8,205 bases of DNA from Microbacteriaceae bacterium (GTDB lineage: Bacteria > Actinomycetota > Actinomycetes > Actinomycetales > Microbacteriaceae), in contig JAAYAS010000167.1 of assembly GCA_012719255.1 (NCBI GenBank), positions 1-8,205 of the forward strand. Direction: 5' to 3'. Of this stretch, positions 1-6,054 are shown piece by piece. Position 1 is the stretch's first letter. Every line of letters begins with the position of its first letter. Made by a program: the position numbers and the translations under genes. A model generated the notes under the pieces. It was not told the origin of the DNA. It did not search any database and worked only from the letters and a program-made list of their open reading frames with translations.

Positions 1-77
1 GCGAGTACGGATACCACCATAGGCGGGTTCAAGCCGACGATCGATCCTGGGAGCGCGCCGAATGGTCACTGGATTGT

Positions 78-83
78 TACGAT
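78..83 (+). promoter_or_regulatory. Candidate -10 element for the GT2-flippase operon
   Basis: TACGAT fits TANNNT and sits 42 nt before the GT2 start codon, in the least GC-rich part of the 125-nt leader. This would give transcription starting near position 90 and a 5' leader that includes the GAGG at 111-114. No convincing -35 hexamer is seen at 16-19 nt upstream, so the call is weak. The rest of positions 1-125 shows no gene I can support. Confidence 0.25.
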
Positions 84-125
84 GAGGGGTCAGTCTCGGT
101 CCGGTGCAGTGAGGTCCCTTCCCAA

Positions 126-1226
126 ATGCGCGTCTTCGTCCAGATCCCCTGCCTCAACGAGGAGGAGACCCTTCCTCTCGTGCTCCAGTCGATCCCTCGG
201 GAGATCCCCGGGGTCGACGAGCTCATCATCCTCGTCGTCGACGACGGCTCGACCGACCGCACCATCGAGGTCGCCCGAGCGCACGGGGTCGAGCACTTCG
301 TGGTGCACGCCCGCAACATGGGTCTCGCGCGCTCGTTCCGCGACGGCGTCGACTACGCGCTCGCGCACGGCGCCGACATCGTCGTGAACACCGACGGCGA
401 CAACCAGTACCCGCAGGACCGCATCCCCGACCTGCTGCAGCCGATCATCGACGGCGAGGCCGACATCGTCATCGCCGATCGACAGACCGCGACGATTGCG
501 CATTTCTCGCCGTTCAAGAAGATGATGCAGAAGGTCGGCAGCGACGTCGTCAACAAGGCGGCCGGCACGAAGCTGCCCGACGCGGCCTCCGGCTTCCGCG
601 CCTACTCGCGCAACGCCCTCTACCGCCTCAACGTCGTCACGCAGTTCAGCTACTGCATGGAGACGATCATCCAGGCCGGCAACAAGCGCCTGCGCATCGC
701 GTCGGTGCCGGTCGAGACGAATGCGAAGACGCGCGAGTCGCGGCTGTTCAAGAACATCTGGCAGCACATGTTCAAGTCGGGCTCGGCGATCGTGCGCTCG
801 TTCCTGATGTTCAAGCCGCACGTCATCCTCACGACGATCGGCGTCCTGATGGCGCTGATCGGCCTCATCCCGATGATCCGCTGGTTCGTGTTCTGGCTCA
901 TGGGCGAGGGCGCCGGAAACATGCAGTCGCTGCTGTTCGGCACGATGTTCATGCTCGGGTCGTTCCTCAGCTTCGTGCTGCTCGTCATCGCCGATCTGCA
1001 GCGCACCAACCGCGTGCTGCTCGAGGACGCGCTCGAGCGCGTGAAGCGCATCGAGTTCGGCGGCCCGCACGTCGGCGGCACGCTGCACACGCAGATCGAC
1101 CTCGGCCCCGACGTCGAGGGCGTCGCCGAGGTGCAGCGCTTCGACCGGGTGCCGACCGGCATGATCACGCTGCCGGGCGACGAGCACCTCGGCGGCGCGC
1201 CCGGCGCCCCGGCTGCGGGGGGCTAG
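126..1226 (+). CDS. Membrane-anchored GT2 glycosyltransferase (polyprenyl-phosphate-sugar synthase-like)
   Basis: This 366-residue protein has an N-terminal GT-A fold and a C-terminal membrane anchor. Visible motifs are IPCLNEEETL (7-16) at the nucleotide-binding start, VVDDGSTD (37-44), the metal-binding DGD in NTDGDNQYP (88-96), DAASGFRAY (152-160), and KTRESRLFKN (201-210), which matches the basic segment before the membrane in DPM1/GtrB/ArnC-like enzymes. Two hydrophobic helices lie at about 231-257 and 268-290. A roughly 75-residue hydrophilic tail follows. By family, such enzymes transfer a sugar from a nucleotide donor to a polyprenyl phosphate on the cytoplasmic face; the sugar is unknown. 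ATG 126 was chosen because it falls just before the first beta strand, with GAGG at 111-114 (11 nt away, rather far). The frame stays open upstream to the window edge, but codon use there is not biased like coding sequence. The flippase-like gene follows after 6 nt, so the two are probably co-transcribed. Confident in GT2; the lipid acceptor is inferred. Confidence 0.93.
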   Translation: MRVFVQIPCLNEEETLPLVLQSIPREIPGVDELIILVVDDGSTDRTIEVARAHGVEHFVVHARNMGLARSFRDGVDYALAHGADIVVNTDGDNQYPQDRIPDLLQPIIDGEADIVIADRQTATIAHFSPFKKMMQKVGSDVVNKAAGTKLPDAASGFRAYSRNALYRLNVVTQFSYCMETIIQAGNKRLRIASVPVETNAKTRESRLFKNIWQHMFKSGSAIVRSFLMFKPHVILTTIGVLMALIGLIPMIRWFVFWLMGEGAGNMQSLLFGTMFMLGSFLSFVLLVIADLQRTNRVLLEDALERVKRIEFGGPHVGGTLHTQIDLGPDVEGVAEVQRFDRVPTGMITLPGDEHLGGAPGAPAAGG

Positions 1227-1232
1227 CCGCCG

Positions 1233-2252
1233 ATGGCCGTCGATCCGTCAGGTCCCGCGCCGGAGGCAGCGCCGCCGTCGCGGTCCGAGCCGGGCCCCGA
1301 CGCCGTCGGCCGCCGCGGACCGGTCCAGCGGCTCCTCGGCGCGCTCCGCTCGCGCCCCGTGCGCATCGGCTTCCTGGTCGTCGCCCTCGCCGGCGTGGTC
1401 TGGGCGATCGCGAGCCAGTGGGACGAGATCCTCGCCGCGCTGGTCGAGATGTCGCCGACGACGATCGCGATCGGCGCCGTGCTCGCGATCGTGTTCGTGC
1501 TGCTCACGATGCTCTCGTGGCGGGCGGTGCTCGCCGACCTCGGCTCGCCCCTGCGGCTCGTCTCGGCAGGCCGGCTCTTCTTCGTCTCGCAGCTCGGCAA
1601 GTACGTGCCGGGCGGCGTGTGGAACTACGTCGCGGTCGTCGAGATGGGCGCGACCCGGAGCATCCCGCGGGCGCGGTCGCTCTCGGCGATGGTCGTGTCG
1701 ATCATGGTGTCGATCGTCACCGCCGCGCTCGTCGCGGTGCCCGGCCTCGTCACCACCGGCCGATTCCCGATCGAGTCGGGCGCCTGGCTGCTCGTGCTCG
1801 TGCCGGTCGTCGCCGTCATGCTCGTGCCGGCGGTGCTCAACCGGCTCATCGCGTTCGCGCTGAAGCTCGTGAAGCGGCCGCCGCTCGAGCACCCGCTCCC
1901 GGCCGGCGGCGTCGCACTGTCGGCCGGTTGGGCGCTCGCTGCGTGGATCGTGTCGGGCGTCATGGTGTGGCTGCTCTGCCTCGACTTCGGCATGCCCGCC
2001 TCGTTCGAGACGTTCGTGCTCGCCGTCGGCGGCTACGCGCTCTCGTGGGCGATGGGCTTCGTCGTGTTCTTCGTACCGGCCGGCCTCGGCGTGCGCGAGG
2101 CGGTGCTCGCCGTGATGCTCGCCGGCCACCTCGAGCCCGGCGCGCTCATCGTCGTCATCCTCATGGCCCGCATCTTCGCGACGCTCGGCGACGTCGTGCT
2201 CGGGCTCATCGCCCTCGCGGTGCCGGAGCCGAAGGTGCACTCCGCCGACTGA
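1233..2252 (+). CDS. Flippase-like integral membrane protein (LPG synthase TM / PF03706 family)
   Basis: This 339-residue polytopic membrane protein has a Pro/Ala-rich, probably disordered cytoplasmic N-terminus (1-40). About eight hydrophobic segments follow, near 45-60, 76-95, 150-172, 184-205, 230-250, 260-283, 286-299 and 303-330. Two family signatures are clear: QLGKYVPGGVW (120-130) and VPAGLGVREAVL (281-292), typical of the membrane domain of MprF and of standalone AglD-like proteins. The soluble aminoacyl-transfer domain of MprF is absent, so this is not a full phosphatidylglycerol lysyltransferase. Standalone members are often annotated as flippase-like and found beside polyprenyl-phosphate glycosyltransferases, as here: the GT2 stop codon lies 6 nt upstream. 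A role in moving the lipid-phosphate sugar across the membrane is inferred. ATG 1233 is preceded by a G6 run (1217-1222, 10 nt away) that can serve as a ribosome site. The family is confident, the substrate is not. Confidence 0.92.
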   Translation: MAVDPSGPAPEAAPPSRSEPGPDAVGRRGPVQRLLGALRSRPVRIGFLVVALAGVVWAIASQWDEILAALVEMSPTTIAIGAVLAIVFVLLTMLSWRAVLADLGSPLRLVSAGRLFFVSQLGKYVPGGVWNYVAVVEMGATRSIPRARSLSAMVVSIMVSIVTAALVAVPGLVTTGRFPIESGAWLLVLVPVVAVMLVPAVLNRLIAFALKLVKRPPLEHPLPAGGVALSAGWALAAWIVSGVMVWLLCLDFGMPASFETFVLAVGGYALSWAMGFVVFFVPAGLGVREAVLAVMLAGHLEPGALIVVILMARIFATLGDVVLGLIALAVPEPKVHSAD

Positions 2253-2253
2253 G

Positions 2254-2276
2254 CGCCGCCGGGCCGCAGTGCGGCG
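2254..2276. terminator. Candidate bidirectional hairpin between convergent genes
   Basis: The 28-bp gap between two facing stop codons holds CGCCGC (2254-2259) and its exact complement GCGGCG (2271-2276), an 11-nt loop apart. An alternative tighter fold is a 5-bp stem with an AGT triloop at 2263-2275. There is no T tract on either side, so this is a GC hairpin of the kind often seen at actinobacterial gene ends rather than a classical intrinsic terminator. It could serve both the flippase-like gene and the epimerase gene. Confidence 0.35.
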
Positions 2277-2280
2277 ACGG

Positions 2281-3201
2281 TCAGGACGCCGATCCGGAGG
2301 CGGGCTCGGGCTCGGGCGCGGGTTCGGTGGCGACGAGCCACTCCCAGGCGCGGCGCAGGCCCTCGTCGAGCCCGACCTCGGGCCGCCAGCCGAGGCCCTC
2401 GGCCGCGGCGCTCACGTCGAGCCACGACGCCGACACGTCGAAGCCGCGGCTCGGGAGGTGCTCGATGACGACGTCGAACGGCAGCACCGCCCGGAGCCGT
2501 TCGGCGAGCTCGGTGATCGTCGTCGGGGTGCCCGAGCCGATGTTGAACACGCGGTCGGTCTCGCTCGCGGTGTCGGCCGCGAGCAGCACGGCTCGGGCGA
2601 TGTCGTCGACGTAGACGAAGTCGCGCTCCGACGTGCCGTCGCCGTAGATGCTGATGGGCAGGCCCGCACGGGCGGCGCGCATCCAGTAGCCGACGACGCC
2701 CTGGCCGCGCTTCGCGAGCTGACCGGGTCCGTAGGCGTTCGCGACGCGCAGCACCGTCGTGGGCAGCGGCGAGGCGGCGAGGAGTCGCTCGAGCTCGAGC
2801 TTCGCGGCGCCGTAGCGGTTCACCGGATCGGCCGGCATCGACTCGGAGAACGGCGAGCCGTCGCCGCTGTAGACCGTGCCGCCCGACGACAGGAAGACCA
2901 CCCGAGTCGTGTCGGGCAGCGCGTCGACGAACTCGTGGAACGAGTCGCGCTCGAGCAGCACCGCCTCGGGCTCGGCCTCGGCGACCGCGGGGGTGATCAT
3001 CGATGCCGCCCAGACCACCACCGGGACCCCGGCGAGCTCGTCGACGATCCGGCCGTCGAGCACGGCCGGATGCTGCCGGGTGAAGCCCACGACGCGCCGC
3101 CCGTCCGCCTCGGCGAGCCCGCGGATTCGCGCGCCGATGAAGCCGCTCGCGCCGACGACGGCGAGATCGGCCGGACCGGCGCTGTGGGATACTGACGGCA
3201 T
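2281..3201 (-). CDS. NAD-dependent epimerase/dehydratase (extended SDR, nucleotide-sugar)
   Basis: This 306-residue extended short-chain dehydrogenase has the Rossmann motif GASGFIG (17-23) and WAAS (64-67) at the usual cofactor-contact strand. It also has SSGGTVY (105-111), which carries the catalytic serine/threonine region, and the catalytic pair Y130/K134 in YGAAK. NAYGPGQ (155-161), GDGTSERDFVYVDDIA (187-202) and GWRPEVGLDEGL (271-282) in the C-terminal substrate domain complete the GalE-like pattern. The family acts on UDP- or dTDP-sugars in the cytoplasm, by 4-epimerisation or 4,6-dehydration; the exact reaction cannot be told here. The length is normal. An unusual acidic Pro/Glu tail (291-306) follows the fold. 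The start is ATG at 3201-3199. It has no Shine-Dalgarno sequence but has TAAGCT 8 nt upstream, which suggests a leaderless mRNA. The gene is divergent from the GT4 gene and convergent with the flippase-like gene, so it is probably expressed on its own. Confidence 0.94.
   Translation of the reverse strand: MPSVSHSAGPADLAVVGASGFIGARIRGLAEADGRRVVGFTRQHPAVLDGRIVDELAGVPVVVWAASMITPAVAEAEPEAVLLERDSFHEFVDALPDTTRVVFLSSGGTVYSGDGSPFSESMPADPVNRYGAAKLELERLLAASPLPTTVLRVANAYGPGQLAKRGQGVVGYWMRAARAGLPISIYGDGTSERDFVYVDDIARAVLLAADTASETDRVFNIGSGTPTTITELAERLRAVLPFDVVIEHLPSRGFDVSASWLDVSAAAEGLGWRPEVGLDEGLRRAWEWLVATEPAPEPEPASGSAS
3188..3193 (+). promoter_or_regulatory. Candidate -10 element of the GT4 gene
   Basis: GATACT resembles TATAAT at four of six positions, including the important second A and last T. 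It would start RNA near position 3200, leaving a 5' leader of about 33 nt that contains the GGAGG at 3222-3226. It lies inside the first codons of the divergent epimerase gene, so transcription of the two genes would overlap. There is no good -35. Confidence 0.25.
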
Positions 3202-3209
3202 AGACGCTT

Positions 3210-3215
3210 AGCTTA
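3210..3215 (-). promoter_or_regulatory. Candidate leaderless -10 element of the epimerase gene
   Basis: On the minus strand the hexamer reads TAAGCT (TANNNT), then 8 nt, then the A of the epimerase ATG. That spacing places the transcription start at or next to the first base of the start codon. The absence of any purine-rich ribosome site in the 25 nt before the ATG agrees with a leaderless transcript. No clear -35 is seen; the region where it would lie is inside the start of the divergent GT4 gene. Confidence 0.4.
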
Positions 3216-3221
3216 TCCGCT

Positions 3222-3226
3222 GGAGG
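3222..3226 (+). promoter_or_regulatory. Ribosome binding site of the GT4 gene
   Basis: GGAGG ends 6 nt before ATG 3233. It is a textbook Shine-Dalgarno match and fixes the GT4 start. It contrasts with the divergent epimerase start, which has none. Confidence 0.75.
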
Positions 3227-3232
3227 AACAGG

Positions 3233-4393
3233 ATGACTCGACGCCGTCTGCTGGTGCTCGCATCGACCTTCCCCGCGCGCCCCGGAGACGGCACGCCGGA
3301 GTTCGTCGCCGACCTCGCGGGGCAGGAGGCCGAGGACTTCGAGACGCTCGTCGTCGCGCCGATGGTGGGCGACGGCGCACGGCTCGAGTCGCAGCGGGGC
3401 TACCGGGTGCACCGCTTCCGCTACTTCCCCCGCCGCTGGCAGGACCTCGCCGACGGCGCGATCATCGAGAACCTCCGCAAGCGACCGAGCCGCTGGCTGC
3501 AGGTGGTGCCGTTCGTGCTCGCCGAGACCCTCGCGACGTGGCGCGCGGTGCGCTCCGGCCGGCCCGACGTCATCCACGCGCACTGGATCGTGCCGCAGGG
3601 CATCGTCGCGGCCCTCGTGGCCCCGCGCACCCCGACGCTCATCACGACCCTCGGCGGCGACCTCTACGCCCTCAACGCCGGGCCGCTGCGCGCGCTGAAG
3701 AGCTGGATGCTGGGGCGCGCCGCCTACGTGACCGTGATGAACGCCGAGATGGCGGCGAAGGTCGTCGAGCTCGGCGCCGACCCCGCGAAGGTCGAGGTCG
3801 TGCCGATGGGCGCCGACCTGTCGACGGTGCGGCCCCGCACCGACGGCGACGGCGTCGAGGCGCGCCTGCTCTTCGTCGGCCGTCTCGTCGAGAAGAAGGG
3901 CCTCGCGGTGCTGCTCGATGCGCTGCGGCGGCTCGACGACGTCGCCTGGCGGCTCACGGTGATCGGCGACGGCCCGCTCCGCGACGAGCTCGAGGCGATG
4001 GCGCCCGACGGCGCGGAGTTCGTCGGCAAGCAGGGCCGGGAGGCGCTGCGCGAGGCGTACGCGAGCGCCGACATCGCGATCTTCCCGTCCATGCCCTCCT
4101 CGAGCGGCGATCAGGACGGCCTGCCGGTCGCGATGCTCGAGGCGATGGGCGCGGGGTGCGCGGTCATCGCCTCCGATCTCCCCGGCATCTCCGAGGCCAT
4201 CGCCGACGGCGCCGACGGCGTGCTGGTGCCGCCGCGCGATGAGGCGGCGCTCGCGGGCGCCATCCGCGCCCTCGTCGCCGACCCGGCCGCCCGCGACCGG
4301 CTCGGCCGGGCGGCCGCGGCCACCGCCCGCGAGCAGTACAGCAAGGAGGCGATCGGCGAGCGGTACCGCGGCATCCTGCGGCGCCTCGTCTGA
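3233..4393 (+). CDS. GT4-family glycosyltransferase
   Basis: This 386-residue soluble retaining glycosyltransferase has a GT-B fold. The N-terminal domain shows a LLVLASTFPARPGDGTPEFV start (6-25), PDVIHAHW (111-118) and GGDLYAL (141-147). The linker carries VPMGADL (190-196). The C-terminal nucleotide-sugar domain shows LLFVGRLVEKKGL (212-224), with the K that usually contacts the donor phosphate, GDGPLRDEL (245-253), and the donor-site signature DGLPVAMLEAMGAG (295-308). In that signature the EX7E pair reads D295/E303. The length is normal for GT4. It would add a sugar from a nucleotide donor to a lipid-linked glycan on the cytoplasmic face; donor and acceptor are unknown. The start is fixed by GGAGG 6 nt upstream. 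Its TGA stop shares a base with an ATG that opens the next membrane-protein frame, and the true start of that gene may lie 63 nt further on. Co-transcription with that gene is likely. Confidence 0.95.
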   Translation: MTRRRLLVLASTFPARPGDGTPEFVADLAGQEAEDFETLVVAPMVGDGARLESQRGYRVHRFRYFPRRWQDLADGAIIENLRKRPSRWLQVVPFVLAETLATWRAVRSGRPDVIHAHWIVPQGIVAALVAPRTPTLITTLGGDLYALNAGPLRALKSWMLGRAAYVTVMNAEMAAKVVELGADPAKVEVVPMGADLSTVRPRTDGDGVEARLLFVGRLVEKKGLAVLLDALRRLDDVAWRLTVIGDGPLRDELEAMAPDGAEFVGKQGREALREAYASADIAIFPSMPSSSGDQDGLPVAMLEAMGAGCAVIASDLPGISEAIADGADGVLVPPRDEAALAGAIRALVADPAARDRLGRAAAATAREQYSKEAIGERYRGILRRLV

Positions 4394-4441
4394 TGCCGCA
4401 CGCACGCGGCCCCGGTCGCCCGAGCCCTCGGCCGCGCGCCG

Positions 4442-4449
4442 AGAAGGAG
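4442..4449 (+). promoter_or_regulatory. Ribosome binding site supporting a TTG start for the GT-C-like gene
   Basis: AGAAGGAG ends 6 nt before the in-frame TTG at 4456-4458. This is the best Shine-Dalgarno match near this gene. The in-frame ATG at 4393, which overlaps the GT4 stop as TGATG, has no comparable site in the 20 nt before it. The 21 codons between the two starts encode a basic Pro/Arg-rich stretch with looser codon use (GGT, CCT, GCA). Confidence 0.6.
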
Positions 4450-4455
4450 CCCTCC

Positions 4456-6000
4456 TTGGAACCCACCACGAACGCCGCATCGGCGCCCGGGCGCGTCGAG
4501 CGCGCGGGCGCCCGAGTCCGCGCGCTCGCCGATCGCATCGTCGAGCTGCTCGGCCACCGCGCGGTCGTCATCGCGACGCTCGTGCTCTTCGTCGTCGGCG
4601 CCCTGCTCATCGCGCTCACGGCGCGCGAGTCGCAGTACGACGAGCCCTACCACCTGGGCATCATCGAGCTCTACGCGCAGCAGTGGGGGCCGCGCCTCGA
4701 GAACACCGACGCCGCGCTCGGTCTCGGCGACGTGCAGTTCTACGGCTCCTTCCTCTTCCACTGGCTCGCGTCGTTCCCCTACCGGATCCTCGCCGCGCTC
4801 GGCGTCGAGGGCTTCGCCCTGCTCGTCTGGATGCGGGTGCTCAGCATCGCGCTCGTCGTCGCGACGCTGGTCGTGTGGCGCCGGCTCATGCTCGAGCTGC
4901 ACCCCTCGCGCCCCGTCGCGAACGTCACGACGCTGCTGCTCGCGACCATCCCGCTGCTCCCGTTCCTCGCGGCGACGGTGACCTACGACAACCTGCTGCT
5001 GCTGCTCACCGGCTGCTACTTCCTCGCCGTCGTGCAGCTCGTGAAGACCGGCGGCGCCTCGACGCGGCTGTGGCTCGTGTCGCTCGCCCTCGGCATGTTC
5101 GCCTCGGTGACGAAGTACTCGTTCGTGCCGGTGTTCGCGGTCGTCACCGTCTACCTGGTGCTCGTGCACGGCGCAGGCTGGTGGCGAGCCGTGCGCGCGA
5201 ACGGCGCGCTCGGGGTCGAAGGCGAGGCGGCTCCGGCGCGTCGACTCGCACTGCCCGGCGCGCTGCTCGTCGTCGGCATCGCGCTGGTGATCTCGCGCTA
5301 CGTCGTCAACCTGCTGCGATTCGGCACCCCCTCGCCCGACTGCGCCGACGTGGCGACGGTCGACTACTGCCGCGCATGGGCGCCGTGGGATCGCAACTAC
5401 GGCCTCGATCCGGGGTTCGACGACCTCGACCCGAAGTTCAGCGACGCCCTCGTCGTGCTGTTCACCGAGTGGCTGCCGGGCATCGCCTCGACGCTCGGCT
5501 TCGTCGGCGTGAAATCGGGCGAGCAGATCGTGTCCTCGGCGGGCAGCGCGCTCTCGCGCGAGTGGTTCTACCTCGCGATGATCCTCGTGCTGGTCGCGGC
5601 GCTGCTGTTCGGCCGGGTCGTGCCGCTCGCGCTGCGAGTGCCGCTCTGGCTCGCGCTCATCGTGCACAGCGCGCTGCTGTTCTGGGTGAACTACACCGAC
5701 CTCCTCACGCTCGGCCTGCTCATGGCCTACTCGGCCCGGTACTTCTTCCCGTACCTCCCGTACCTGCTGCTGCTCGCCGTGGCCGGAACGGCGTTCGCCC
5801 TGCGGCGGACGCGACCCGACTCGCGCGTGATGGCGCTGGGCCTCCTCGCGGCGGCGCTCGTCATGGCGACGCAGGGCGGCGGAGCGATCGGCTTCTTCGC
5901 CGTGGCGGAGCCGCACTGGGTGCACCCGGAGTCGCCGCTCGCCGGGCTCGCGGAGGTGCTGCACCGCATCGCCGATCGCATCGTCATGCTCGGCTACTGA
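4456..6000 (+). CDS. GT-C-like polytopic membrane glycosyltransferase (DUF2142/ArnT-PMT-like)
   Basis: From TTG 4456 this is a 514-residue integral membrane protein (535 residues from ATG 4393). A short basic cytoplasmic N-terminus precedes the first helix (about 36-56). Directly after that helix, at the start of the first outer loop, is YDEPYHLG, with D62, E63 and H66. This is the position of the catalytic acidic pair in GT-C enzymes that use polyprenyl-phosphate sugars. A second motif, ATVTYDN (D178), opens a later helix. Many Leu/Val/Ala-rich segments follow. A polar loop near 290-340 holds C296 and C305, and aromatic-rich helices near 425-445 contain SARYFFPYLPYLLL. By family, it would transfer a sugar on the outer membrane face. 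The gene closely follows the GT4 gene and is probably translated with it. The TTG was chosen for its strong ribosome site (4442-4449). The GT-C class is likely; DUF2142 membership and the sugar are uncertain. Confidence 0.85.
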   Translation: MEPTTNAASAPGRVERAGARVRALADRIVELLGHRAVVIATLVLFVVGALLIALTARESQYDEPYHLGIIELYAQQWGPRLENTDAALGLGDVQFYGSFLFHWLASFPYRILAALGVEGFALLVWMRVLSIALVVATLVVWRRLMLELHPSRPVANVTTLLLATIPLLPFLAATVTYDNLLLLLTGCYFLAVVQLVKTGGASTRLWLVSLALGMFASVTKYSFVPVFAVVTVYLVLVHGAGWWRAVRANGALGVEGEAAPARRLALPGALLVVGIALVISRYVVNLLRFGTPSPDCADVATVDYCRAWAPWDRNYGLDPGFDDLDPKFSDALVVLFTEWLPGIASTLGFVGVKSGEQIVSSAGSALSREWFYLAMILVLVAALLFGRVVPLALRVPLWLALIVHSALLFWVNYTDLLTLGLLMAYSARYFFPYLPYLLLLAVAGTAFALRRTRPDSRVMALGLLAAALVMATQGGGAIGFFAVAEPHWVHPESPLAGLAEVLHRIADRIVMLGY

Positions 6001-6001
6001 C

Positions 6002-6026
6002 CGCGGCGGGCGGATCGCCCACCGCG
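6002..6026. terminator. Strong GC hairpin, candidate bidirectional terminator
   Basis: Immediately after the stop codon of the GT-C-like gene, CGCGG (6002-6006) pairs with CCGCG (6022-6026), and GGGCG (6008-6012) pairs with CGCCC (6016-6020). The loop is the triloop GAT (6013-6015). The only interruption is C6007 opposite A6021. In RNA read from the minus strand that position becomes a G-U wobble, giving an uninterrupted 11-bp stem. There is no T tract. It lies between two convergent genes, 28 nt past the stop of the minus-strand GT2. The remaining spacer to 6054 shows nothing further. Confidence 0.55.
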
Positions 6027-6054
6027 TCGGTCGGGGATCACCGCATGCCGGCGA

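Noticed and set aside
1..20. Minus-strand ATG at 20-18 that might start a divergent gene leaving the window
   Set aside because: Only six codons are visible, and no ribosome site or convincing -10 precedes it, so there is not enough to call a gene.
3..125. N-terminal extension of the first GT2, since its frame is open to the window edge
   Set aside because: Codon choice in this stretch is unlike the downstream coding sequence, the encoded residues match no GT2 feature, and the ATG at 126 sits right before the conserved first strand.
4115..4141. D295 in place of the first Glu of the EX7E motif in the GT4 enzyme, as a sign of inactivation
   Set aside because: DGLP-type variants are familiar in active-looking GT4 proteins, and the rest of the donor site is intact.
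2033..4480. Very long minus-strand open frame (815 codons) across three plus- and minus-strand genes
   Set aside because: It lies opposite or out of frame with genes that have clear family motifs, and its product is Arg/Ala/Asp-rich, typical of antisense frames in high-GC DNA.
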